This document shows, piece by piece, positions 27,781-37,395 of a stretch of 64,000 bases of DNA. The DNA lies in contig NC_090169.1 in NCBI RefSeq assembly GCF_017916325.1, forward strand, positions 1,252,501 through 1,316,500, in the 5' to 3' direction. The notes beneath the pieces were generated by a model. The model was not told the origin of the DNA, ran no database searches, and saw only the letters and a list, made by a program, of their open reading frames with translations. Every line of letters starts with the position of its first letter. Position 1 is the stretch's first letter. Source of the stretch: Leishmania martiniquensis. Taxonomy: Eukaryota; Euglenozoa; Kinetoplastea; Trypanosomatida; Trypanosomatidae. The translations under genes and the position numbers were made by a program.

Positions 27781-30000
27781 CCAGCAAGGCTTCGACCTGC
27801 ACCCATGCGCGTGCCAGCCAGCGAGTGCGGCGCCCCTTCCCTCCCCCCGATGTATTGATCGAACCGCACACAAACGCAGCATAGATGATTCAGAAGTGCT
27901 GCCGCGAGGAGAACGCTGCGCGTGTGTGTGTGCTCGTCCAGATGTGACTCAGCGACTTCACGGAGTAGCGACCCATCACTACACTCGAGTCGGCGATGCA
28001 TGTCTTCTGCTCCGCCTCTTCTGCTTTTTCTGCCGTTCCTTTTCATTCACTCGTTTCCTGTCCCTGGTTGAATAGCCTTTCTGTATAATCCCTTCATCCT
28101 TTTCTTACCCCTCCTTGTTCCCGTGGATGTACGCTCTATCGCGTATTCCCTTCTGGGTCCGCGTCTGAGTAGCCTAGGGGGAATCGAACCACCGGCTCGC
28201 GGCACCTCAGTGGCCCAACACCACCGCGCTCGCTCTTTCGCTGGCTGTGGGGTGGGAGAAGGGGTGGCGGACGCCGTGCAGCGCTCCTGTCCCCTGCCCA
28301 ATGCCGAGCCGCCTCTGATGGCGGCACGGGGCCGAGCACCCACGCTGCAGGGAAAGCCAGCGCGGTGACGTCTCGCTACGGATGTGGGCTCTGAGGGCCT
28401 GAACGACGCTGCGCCGGTGCCACGCACATCATGGGCGTGGCGCCAGCGTGCGTCGAACGTGTCCCGTCATACTCCCGCACTGCCAGCTGGGGGCGGTGGA
28501 GCGCGGCTGTGCGGCGACCTGCGAGGCGGTGCTCCGCTGACGGAGCTCGCGCGCTGCTGCATGCCTCTTGTCGCTCTGTACGGCTGCTTTGCACTTCCAG
28601 GCGGTGGGGGAGAGGGGAGTGGGCGTGCATGTGGCGGGCCGGTGTGTTGCGCCGCAGAGAGAGAATTGGGCATGTGGAAGATCTATGTAAATCGTACGCT
28701 CCAGTACGTCGTCGGTGGCCTCCGCAGAAGTGGTGGTGATGGGCACGGGCCCTCCTCCTCTCCGCTCTGCTGTTGTCAGATGTCTGTCGGGTTTAATTTT
28801 TCGCTCGCGCTCGCCGATTTCTCTCTCGTTAACGGCTTTTTTGTTTCGCTCCTCTCCGCTTTCAGTGTCTTCTTTTACTGTGGTGTGCGCTGCACATGTC
28901 TGTCGATCTGTCGGTGAGTGGGACTGTTAAGGTGTATGTCTGTGTGTGTTTGCAGCGCATTCGAGGGATCACTCCGCCACAGAAAGTCTCAAAGTGTTTT
29001 GGGCGGGCGATGCAGAAGAGATGACGCGCGGGTAGTGGCCATCGAAGCTGGAAGGGTACAAAAGAAAAGGTTTGTGATTTGCAAAGTTGACGGACGGTGC
29101 TTCAGAGGGGCAGGCGAGGAGGTGGCTACCATGCGTCTGCGTGGAACGCGAGGGAGACGGCCTTCGTGAGCGGGGGTGAGGCTGCTGAGCGAAGGAGCTC
29201 TGACCGCGGCGCATGTCCAGTAAAAGAATGTGTTCTTCTCTTTGCTCTATGGAGGCGTTTCATCGCGGATGCGTGCGTGAGTACAGGGGGCGTCAAGGTT
29301 ATTGCGGGGAGGGAGGAACAGCGCCTATGTTTCGCTTTCGTTTCTCACAAATTTCTCATGTATCTCGCCCTTTCCTTTTCTGTATACGACGGCCGCCATG
29401 CCCAAACCACAGCGGCACTGTTTCGCGTACGCACGTGCGCTTTACCTCTCAGCTCCACTTAGAAAAAAAGTTAGAGAAGAGCCGACGGATAGAGACAAAT
29501 CTCGCGTCTTTGGCGTTCCCTTGAAGGGAGTGGACGAAGAGGAGGGTTAGGAGGGGAAAAGACCGTCGAGGGTACCGCGCCAGTACACTTCTCGTCTCCG
29601 AGGGGCCCAACGCAGCGAGAAGAGAGGACGTGAGCAGCCGTGAGGCACGGCGCTGTTTTTGGCGTTATTAGAGCTTGCCTCCATCCCTTTTTTGTTGCTG
29701 GCGGTGTCATCGATCTCTTTCGTCTAAGGCTACTGCTTCATAGATGCTCTTCACATGCATTGACGGCATGTAGATGCTGCTCAATCTTTTTCGAAGATAT
29801 TTTTCGACGCCTTGTGTGTGTGCCGCTAGTCCGGTTGTCCGTGCGCTCGCTACACGAGTGCGAGTACTGCCCTTCCGTGTTGTCTGAGGTTTGAAGGAGG
29901 GGCTTCACTACATCAAAGGTGTCTTTGCCCTCCTGCGGCTCCTTCCCTTCCCTCTCTCCTTCCCCCTACCCCGTCTCGCTTTTCCTCCCGCTCGGTCGCC
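27781..30000 (+). other. Intergenic spacer (2.2 kb) with longest repeat C
   Basis: Holds repeat C copy 2 (28192-28944) and, just left of it, a minus-strand tRNA B-box-like sequence (28180-28190). T-rich tracts lie at 28030-28110, 28840-28875 and 29690-29730. The final 65 bases are almost pure pyrimidine. No protein gene is supported; the 177-codon frame at 28384-28917 lies inside the repeat. Confidence 0.6.
28192..28944 (+). repeat. Repeat C, copy 2 (longest form)
   Basis: Bases 28192-28679 match 34683-35170 (copy 3), 28227-28657 match copy 1, and 28258-28944 match 42589-43275 (copy 4, with at least one difference in its first ten bases). It is therefore the union of the other copies, 753 bases long. 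The left border adjoins a B-box-like motif that the other copies do not have. Sense orientation, 411 bases after the upstream stop codon. Confidence 0.85.
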
Positions 30001-30006
30001 ATGGAG
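29936..30006 (+). promoter_or_regulatory. Pyrimidine tract abutting the annotated ATG
   Basis: From about 29936 to 29999 the sequence is nearly all C and T and contains no AG. The first AG after the tract is at 30005-30006, inside the codon after the first ATG, and the next at 30010-30011. If either is the spliced-leader acceptor, the ATG at 30001 is not in the mRNA and translation starts at 30022. Confidence 0.5.
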
Positions 30007-31719
30007 CCTAGGACGGATACGATGCAGCCAACCACATGCGTCTACGTCCTCTCCGATGTTGACGGCTACAAGTACAAGCTGGTTATGCAGGGTGATGTCC
30101 GACTGCTCACCATGCGTAAGGTGAAGCGCTATCTCCAGCGCGCCTCCGGAATCGACCCCACACAGCAGCTGATCACCTTCAACAGCGTGCGACTGGACGA
30201 TGCGATGAGTGGAAAGGATGCCGGCCTTTTCGACGGAGCCATTCTGCGGCTGCAGCAGGTATCATCGTCCTCCGCGGCGTTGGCGACGTGCCTCCCGATG
30301 GGCGGAGCATTGCCCCGCCATGGGGCGAGCAGTGGGTCGGGCGGCGACAACTCGTTTGCTGCGTACCCTTTAAATACAGAGAGAAGAGGCAGCCGCGCAG
30401 TTTCTGCAAAATGCGGGCAATTAGTCGATGAAAAATCCTCGCGGATGACCGTTTCAGTGGAAAGAGCGGCGGGCGATTCCGTGCAGCGGATCAGCAGCCC
30501 TCGCACCCTGCCACCGCCGCTACTGTGTCTCCCACCCAAGCAGGTCACCAGTGGCGCTGAAAGAAATGCGGGCGATGCCGCTTCGCGCACGACGCACGAC
30601 TCAGAAGCAGCCATCGGTGGCCCCTCCCCGTCGGAGCTGGCAGGTGCGACCATTGCTACAAGCAGTACACGGCAAGGCACCCCGCAAGAGGCATCATTTG
30701 CAGTGAGTCCAGAGAGTCGTGACGTCCAGGCCTACTACCGCCAGCTTGAGGAGAAGGTGGCGGCTCTCTCTCTCGACAACGTACGGCTTCGTGAGCAGCT
30801 GCAAGTGGCGGCACGACAGGCGGCCGACGCGAGCACAGATTGGCGGCAGGCGGAGGAAGTGAGACGACTGAAGGCAGCCCTTGCGATGGCGCAACAGGGT
30901 GCCAAGGACGCAGAGAGAGCAGCAGCCGATCGGTGGCGCATCAAAGAGGAGGAGCTGGTGAAAGAGCTCGACCTCCTTCGGGAGGAGCGGCGGCGGATTT
31001 GTGAGGAAACCGCCGCGCAGGAAGTAAAGCTGCAGGAGCTGATCCACTCGATGGAGGGCGAGATTCGCGGTCTCAAGCACGAGCTACATGATAAGGATGA
31101 TGCACTGCAGGAGGCCCGGCTTTCACTGGCCGAGCTGCGATTCAGAGGGAGTCGCCCGACAGACATGGCGGGTCGCGGGAGCGGCTGTTGGTCAGCTGAC
31201 CGCGCCACTCACCCCTTCGCGCCACCTGCATCTCTTTCTGCCAGAACGCCGCTGCACCAGTGCCAGAGCGACGGCAGTAAGGGACTTGACGATCTGGCGG
31301 ATACTGCCCTGCAGTGTTTAGCGCAGGCCCTGGAGTCTGCCGCTCCGCTGGAGCTCAACTCTGCCAACGATACGTGCGTTATACCCATAGCGGACGGTTT
31401 GAATGTGCTCGTCACGCTTGACCGAGAGACAGAGCGATTGTATCTTTACGCGCCGCTTCTCAGCTGCCTCCCCTCCTCCCCTTGCCAACGGATGCAACTG
31501 TACGAGATGCTGCTGGAGGGTGCGTTACTCGGCAAGGACACGGCTGGCGGCGGTATTGGTGTGAGCCTTGAGTCTAACCTTGTGCTGATAAGCGTCTCTT
31601 CCAGCCTACGGCACAGCGACGCATCTGCGCTGGCGGCCACCGCGGCACCGTTTCTCACAGCGGCTCGTGAGTGGGTGAAGAAAATCGACGAACTTCTGAG
31701 CATAAGAAGGGCATTTTGA
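30001..31719 (+). CDS. Ubiquitin-like, coiled-coil and CesT-like domain protein
   Basis: A 572-residue protein (565 if started at ATG 30022) with three parts. Residues 10-85 look like a ubiquitin-like fold (CVYVLSDVDGYKYKL ... RKVKRYLQRASGID-PTQQLITFNSVRLDD ... GLFDGAILRLQ). No terminal Gly-Gly follows, so it would not be a conjugated modifier. Residues 90-240 are Ser/Gly/Pro-rich. Residues 241-381 form a long heptad coiled coil. Residues about 429-567 resemble the Tir-chaperone (CesT) family of type III secretion chaperones: LYLYAPLLSCLPSS, then a helix MQLYEMLLEGALLGK, then GGIGVSLESNLVLISVSSSLRH and a final helix with the sequence FLTAAREWVKKIDELL. CesT-like domains are known in some trypanosomatid proteins. 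The partners are unknown; dimerisation through both coiled coil and CesT-like domain is likely. Confidence 0.75.
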   Translation: MEPRTDTMQPTTCVYVLSDVDGYKYKLVMQGDVRLLTMRKVKRYLQRASGIDPTQQLITFNSVRLDDAMSGKDAGLFDGAILRLQQVSSSSAALATCLPMGGALPRHGASSGSGGDNSFAAYPLNTERRGSRAVSAKCGQLVDEKSSRMTVSVERAAGDSVQRISSPRTLPPPLLCLPPKQVTSGAERNAGDAASRTTHDSEAAIGGPSPSELAGATIATSSTRQGTPQEASFAVSPESRDVQAYYRQLEEKVAALSLDNVRLREQLQVAARQAADASTDWRQAEEVRRLKAALAMAQQGAKDAERAAADRWRIKEEELVKELDLLREERRRICEETAAQEVKLQELIHSMEGEIRGLKHELHDKDDALQEARLSLAELRFRGSRPTDMAGRGSGCWSADRATHPFAPPASLSARTPLHQCQSDGSKGLDDLADTALQCLAQALESAAPLELNSANDTCVIPIADGLNVLVTLDRETERLYLYAPLLSCLPSSPCQRMQLYEMLLEGALLGKDTAGGGIGVSLESNLVLISVSSSLRHSDASALAATAAPFLTAAREWVKKIDELLSIRRAF

Positions 31720-32790
31720 CCCGTGGGATGCAACAGGAGTGAATCCGATCGCGCTCAGAAGCGCAGCTCGTCTCTGGCCCAGCGCCCACGTCAGGTGTGC
31801 ATACGTCATTGGCTCTTTTTTCTGTCTCCCTCGAATCGAAAATGCGTTCTGTCGTATGTTCCCGCCTCTGTCCGCACGCGCATGCGCATGAAAGTATCTC
31901 TCGTTTGCGAGCGCCACGCAAAACACCCCTGAAAAGCGCAGCTGGAAAGAAGCAGACATGGCTTCAGAGAGTCTGTATGAATGGTCTCTCTCTCATGGCA
32001 AGAGGGCGGCGGCGATGTCGCCCTCACTCACGTCGCCCGGATACAGATCATATATCGGAAACCGCCCAGGATGTTCATACGTCCTCGCGCTCTCATCTTT
32101 TTCCTCTCCCCCGTGTCGCTCGTGGATTCCATTTTCTCTACGTGGGAGGGGCATGGAGAGGAGAAAAGGAGGACTAACGCCGGCAGCATGTGGTATCGTG
32201 CCAACGGCCCAGGCACACGCACACACGCAGCAGTGAGAGGCGGGATCTCACACCGACTTCTATGTCGAAAGCAGTCTATCAGCGGCGCATTTTGTTGACG
32301 AACTGCTGTGTAGGATAGTGAAGGGAATCGTCGCCCTTGCTTGGTCTTGTGTGAAGGCTAACGCTGCTTGCAACACTGCCATCTCTCCTTCCTCTCTTTT
32401 TTCTTCCCCGCTCTCTTGAAAAGCCGCGCACACCCGTGGGGCCTCATCTGTTCGGGTACATTCAAGCCTTCATGGTTTAGTGCTCCCTGACTGGGTGCAT
32501 ATGCCGCACATATTCCCACTCAAAGACGGTTTCACGCGCCTTTTGTACTGCGCGCAACTATATCGAACGGGCCTGTTTATTCTTATCGCTTTTGTGTGTG
32601 TGTGTGTCTGTTCGTGCGTGGGGGAACGGATGCTAACACTTCTTCCGCAGGTTACCTCGTTCCTCCTTGGCTACTGTTGAGGTTTTTTCTTCTACGACCC
32701 TCCCTAGCGTGCCGTTGGCCGTATACCGTCTGAGGCCGCTGCTTTGGCGCTCCTTTCACCACTGCTTCCCTATTCGTTTCTTGCGGCAGA
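31720..32790 (+). other. Intergenic spacer to FHA gene
   Basis: About 1.07 kb with a TG run at 32593-32607 and T-rich tracts near 32395-32410 and 32675-32690. The AG at 32788-32789 directly precedes the next ATG; CCGCAG ending at 32650 is a more usual acceptor distance. No gene is supported. Confidence 0.55.
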
Positions 32791-34641
32791 ATGACGTTCT
32801 CCGTAGACCTGAGGACGAGACTCTTTCTCGTGCGCAGCGGCTGCTCTCCGTCTCGAGCTTGGTGCAGCGCTACCGCCGTCAAGGATTTGTCTTTTCTTGA
32901 GTTGCCGAGCATCCCTGTGGCGACGGCGAACTGTGCCGACGGTGGCAAGCGTGGTGATGCTCTGCCGAGACCTCTCGTCTCACCGGTTGTACATATCGGT
33001 CGCCAAACGCCGTTTCTTTCTTCGGCACTGCAAAACGATCGCGCCTGGTCGCGCACCTTTCTGGAAGTGACAACATGGTGCATACAGGGCCTTCCCTCAA
33101 CTTCGTGTGGCGGGGTCGTCCCTGTCGACGCTGCTACGTTGCCGTATGCTGGAGTGCGCGTGCGACTGTGCGGTAGCGGCCATACAATTCGTGTGGTGCC
33201 GAATGCTGCGACCAGTGACCGAGAAAGCACCACACTCACCGAGCGCGGCAGCTACACATGGCTGCAGCACGGAGACGTTCTCGAGTTCGGCACCCAAGCT
33301 CGGGTGCGCCTGTTGGCCGTACACGTACGTGTCGGGCCAGCCGCCGAACTGGCACGCGGTGCATCCTTTGTGTGGGTCGCCTCTCCCCCGACATCCTCCA
33401 GCACTCCAGGTAAGGCTGTCACCAGCGCCGACGCGCAGCCGAGGATGGCCGCGGTGCCTACAGTGCTGTGGTTTGGGCGCTTACACCAGTGGTCTGCCGC
33501 GCCGAAGTTTCTAAAATCGAAGATGCTGCTGGAGGCTGAACAGCTGACGCTTCACACGCACGAGGAAGAGGCTTGCCGTCATGCAAAGGCCGTGGCAGCA
33601 GTGGAATACCTTAACGAATCAAACCGCAAAGGTGATGGCCATTTCGACGGCAAGTACTGGAGGGGGACTGCAGGGCGAGCACCACCATCCGCCGAGGGCG
33701 AGAAACGCAGTTCTGAAGGGGAGGCTCTAATGGCAACATGTCGCCCTGGTGGCGGATCAGGTCACAGACCCAGCGCCGCAGCAGAGGAGAATGAAATGGA
33801 GGCAGCCACGCCGACGGAGAGAGCGCAGCAGCAAGAGCAGCTGCTCCCTCTACAGGCGGCAAGCTCGTCATCGAGCCCATCGACCGATAGAAGGCTAATG
33901 CGGAACGCCTCTGCCCTGGCAGACGGTGCGCCGTTGCCCCCTACCACGCTAGAGGGCCCCGACCTCCACGCAGTCCTCTCTCTACCCGCCTCCTCCTCAC
34001 AGCAGCAGCGGCGCTCCCATTCTGAAGCACTGCTGCTGCAGGCGGCACTGCAGCCGACACGTGCCTCTGCCTTGCACCGGCCGAGCTGCGGCACCACACG
34101 GTGTAGCCTTGCGACGTTTTCGGAAACACTAGATGAGCGCTTAAACGACGCTCTGCTACACTTGGAGAACGGCAGTCACGAAGTGGGCGATGCTCTTGTG
34201 CAGCGCTGCGACAAGGCAGTGCTCCTTCTCGGAGTCGTGGAGGAGGATATGAGCGGCACTCACGGATCAGCGTCAGTGGAGTTGAAGGCGAGCCCAAGTC
34301 AGCGAAGCGGGTGCGATGATGGCAAAAACGAGCGTCGCAGCATGGAGGGTGATACACCAGGGCATCGGCAGCGGCCGTCCAAGCGAGGAAGGGAAGAAAG
34401 GCTGCATGATAAGGGGACGACGCCCTCTCGTAGCCGTCGGGCACGCAGTAACGCTAGCAGTGCTCGCCGCGTTTCGCGCAGCGATCACGTCCAATGTGCA
34501 GGCGTCACTCCCCCATTGCAATCCGCATTCAACGACCTTCACCCGCCTCCTGCGCAGCACCTGACGCGCGCAGATATCCGGCGAACCCGCTCTAAGCAGT
34601 CACTTCAAGAAGATTCGCAGGTGGTGTTCTTCGATCATTAG
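32791..34641 (+). CDS. FHA-domain protein with long low-complexity tail
   Basis: A 616-residue protein. Residues about 60-180 fit a forkhead-associated domain: the hallmark Gly-Arg at 70-71 (VHIGRQTPFLSS), Ser-Arg at 87-88 (WSRTFLEV), and the late LQHGDVLEFG at 158-167, with an irregular loop between. FHA domains bind phosphothreonine, so the protein probably docks on a phosphorylated partner. Residues 230-290 are a mixed helical stretch. Residues 290-600 are Ser/Gln/Arg/Ala-rich and probably disordered, with basic clusters (KRGREERLHDK, SRSRRARSNASS) that could act as nuclear localisation signals. No catalytic domain is seen. Repeat C copy 3 starts only 42 bases after the stop codon. Confidence 0.7.
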   Translation: MTFSVDLRTRLFLVRSGCSPSRAWCSATAVKDLSFLELPSIPVATANCADGGKRGDALPRPLVSPVVHIGRQTPFLSSALQNDRAWSRTFLEVTTWCIQGLPSTSCGGVVPVDAATLPYAGVRVRLCGSGHTIRVVPNAATSDRESTTLTERGSYTWLQHGDVLEFGTQARVRLLAVHVRVGPAAELARGASFVWVASPPTSSSTPGKAVTSADAQPRMAAVPTVLWFGRLHQWSAAPKFLKSKMLLEAEQLTLHTHEEEACRHAKAVAAVEYLNESNRKGDGHFDGKYWRGTAGRAPPSAEGEKRSSEGEALMATCRPGGGSGHRPSAAAEENEMEAATPTERAQQQEQLLPLQAASSSSSPSTDRRLMRNASALADGAPLPPTTLEGPDLHAVLSLPASSSQQQRRSHSEALLLQAALQPTRASALHRPSCGTTRCSLATFSETLDERLNDALLHLENGSHEVGDALVQRCDKAVLLLGVVEEDMSGTHGSASVELKASPSQRSGCDDGKNERRSMEGDTPGHRQRPSKRGREERLHDKGTTPSRSRRARSNASSARRVSRSDHVQCAGVTPPLQSAFNDLHPPPAQHLTRADIRRTRSKQSLQEDSQVVFFDH

Positions 34642-37395
34642 AGTGAAGTCCCCTCCCGATCAGTGGAAAGGGAGTTGCGTCCCCGGCTCGCGGCACCTCA
34701 GTGGCCCAACACCACCGCGCTCGCTCTTTCGCTGGCTGTGGGGTGGGAGAAGGGGTGGCGGACGCCGTGCAGCGCTCCTGTCCCCTGCCCAATGCCGAGC
34801 CGCCTCTGATGGCGGCACGGGGCCGAGCACCCACGCTGCAGGGAAAGCCAGCGCGGTGACGTCTCGCTACGGATGTGGGCTCTGAGGGCCTGAACGACGC
34901 TGCGCCGGTGCCACGCACATCATGGGCGTGGCGCCAGCGTGCGTCGAACGTGTCCCGTCATACTCCCGCACTGCCAGCTGGGGGCGGTGGAGCGCGGCTG
35001 TGCGGCGACCTGCGAGGCGGTGCTCCGCTGACGGAGCTCGCGCGCTGCTGCATGCCTCTTGTCGCTCTGTACGGCTGCTTTGCACTTCCAGGCGGTGGGG
35101 GAGAGGGGAGTGGGCGTGCATGTGGCGGGCCGGTGTGTTGCGCCGCAGAGAGAGAATTGGGCATGTGGAACAAAAGAAGCCGGCGTATGAGAGTGTCGCG
35201 TAACTTTTCAGTGAAGGAAAAGGAAGTGCGGTGACGAAGCCAACGGGCACCTGGAGCATTGTGAGGTGCTTTATGGCAGTGGCCTTGGACTCTCTGTTTT
35301 CCGCCTCCGCTCCCCTTTTGTGGTCTCAGTGGTTCCCAAGGCATTTATTGCGAGGGTCGTCTTCGTACTTCTTTTCCCTGTGAGTATCAGACAGTCATAC
35401 AATGCGGCCTGTGTGTGTGCTTGGCTTTTTCTCAGCGGTTGAGTGTTGGGATGTGTGCCCGTTGAAGAGAAGCGACGCGTGCGCGTGTGGATTCGTAATC
35501 TGTCGCACCGGGAGCGGCGCTGTGGTCAAAAAAAAACATGAAAAACGCCTGCCTCACGAGTCGCACGAAGTCTTCGGGAGAGGCTACGTGGGGGAGGGCA
35601 GTGACATATATCCTGTAGAGAGGCTCCTCCTCGGATGCCCACCTGAGCTGAGCGAGGAGATCCTGGAAGGGGGTCAGTGCGGGAAGCATGTCTGTAGGCA
35701 GTGCATCATTTACAATGGCGCAAGACTAAGGGCAGGGCACTGGTGCCACTGCCGTGGGGCGAATGCAACTCTTTCAGCATCCTTCTGTCTCTGTCCTTCT
35801 TTCTTCTGTTTTCCTTCAACAACCACGGGGGTCATCATCGCCACCATCATACGATGCATCTGTGCTGGCTTTTTTTTCATCGCGTGGCTGGGCAAAGTAC
35901 GTCTTGCTGTGGTGAAAGAGGTTGCTGCGTTACTAACGTGCGCTCACCGGGGCCACCTCCTTCTCCTTTAACCCTCCTTTCTTCCTCCTGATACTCCGCT
36001 CGTTTTTGACGTAACGCAGCACACCCAATCCCTTCTCGCACTCCCTCTCTCCGTTTTTTTTTCGCCTAGGTACAGCCTGTTAGCACGTTGTTCGTGTGCA
36101 GGTGCGCTGTGCGCTCGTGTCGCTCGCCTCCTGTATCCTTCGCTTTTTGCCGTGTCTCTCCCTCTCTTATTCTCGCTTGTGCCTACCTCAAGAGGCCAAC
36201 GTAAAGCAGGTGCGCTCGTTGGTGCGCGAGCCTTTATTAGCATTGGTTGTTGGCTTGCTTGCGTTGTAGCGGTGTGTCCCGAATCGGCGAGCGGACTTCT
36301 GGAAAGCGCGTGGCAAAGGTCTTCGAGGTCGTTCAGCCTCATTTATTTTTAGCGTGTGTGCGGCCGCCTTTTTTCTCCTTCCGGGGTACGAGATAGCGAG
36401 GGAGGAGAAAGGGTGTGACAGAATTCCCTGAGGGATTTCTCGAGGCTGGCAGTGCACCGCTGGTGGGCCGTTCAGGGGTGGGTGCGCTACACTCCTCGCT
36501 GCGCACATCGAAAAGAAAAAGAGAATACGAGAAGAAAAAGCAAGAAGTAGGCGAGCGCATCGTCACCAAGAACGGGAACGATTGTGAAAGCAGAGACAAG
36601 AGGCATACGGTAAGCAACGAGATCCGTACGGGCACGCACACACTGACGCCTTTACCGATTTCACCACTCTCTAAGGTGCTTTCGTCATTCACACACACGC
36701 ACACACACAGACGCACTGAAACGCACAGCAGCGCCTGCCGACCGCTTTGCTCTATTTTATCCTTCGCCGCAACGTTTTTTTCCCCTTGTGTGGTGGTGTG
36801 TGAGGTCTCTCTGCCATTTGCATCGTCGCCGTCGCTCTTCTAGTCTTTGCTGCTTTTTTTTTTCGAGAGTGTGTGTGTGTGTGTTGGCGGGCCGACCCTC
36901 CCGTCCTCCACACCTCCACGCGATCAGCCACGACTCATTGTCACCGGACCTCACTTGTTGTCTGTATTGCTGTCGTGTCACCGCCATCCCTCGTCTAACT
37001 CTTCTTTTCGGGACCCAGCTTCTTTCGCAGCCCCTCCTCCCCCCTTTTCCTCTCTGTATTTTCATCTTTGCTCCACTGTTTTGGCGTGTTGGTTTCTCTC
37101 GACCGTGTCAGTCTCTGTTGCTGCCACCTGCACCCCCCCCTCCTTTCCGGCCGCTCACATTCTACGCCCCCCCTCCCTGCATTCCCCAAGGCCACCTTCC
37201 GCTTCTTCCCTTCGGCACCGCCACGTCTCCACTGCCGCGCTGAGCTGCGCCATTGCGCGCACCGCATACTTGCAGCGAACCGTTGTCAACCCATCGACGA
37301 CAGCTGATCTGAAAAAGGTGACGAGACCGCTGCCACACTGAGACAACGCCGCACGGGTTCTAGAAGAGGAATCAGCAGCAAAGGACCAGAAAAAA
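34642..37395 (+). other. Intergenic spacer (2.75 kb) with repeat C copy 3
   Basis: Repeat C takes 34683-35170. Beyond it are T-rich tracts (36050-36062, 36370-36380, 36855-36865), CA runs at about 36690-36712, a TG run at 36869-36884 and a long C/T region at 36975-37240 that probably directs trans-splicing of the SDR gene. Open frames at 35402-35971 (189 codons) and 36788-37341 are low-complexity and not called. Confidence 0.6.
34683..35170 (+). repeat. Repeat C, copy 3
   Basis: These 488 bases equal 28192-28679 (offset 6491), starting at CCGGCTCGCGGCACC and ending at GGGCATGTGGAA. The 3' tail found in copies 2 and 4 is absent. The copy begins 42 bases after the FHA gene stop codon, so it must lie in that mRNA's 3'UTR unless polyadenylation occurs within those 42 bases. 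Confidence 0.85.

Noticed and set aside
28384..28917. 177-codon frame, repeated identically at 42715-43248
   Set aside because: It is wholly inside repeat C and identity of the protein reflects identity of the DNA; frames on the opposite strand are equally open, and other copies break it.
35402..35971. 189-codon + frame after repeat C copy 3
   Set aside because: Cys/Arg/Gly-rich without domain, interrupted in composition by T-rich spacer tracts; no acceptor-like signal placed well before it.
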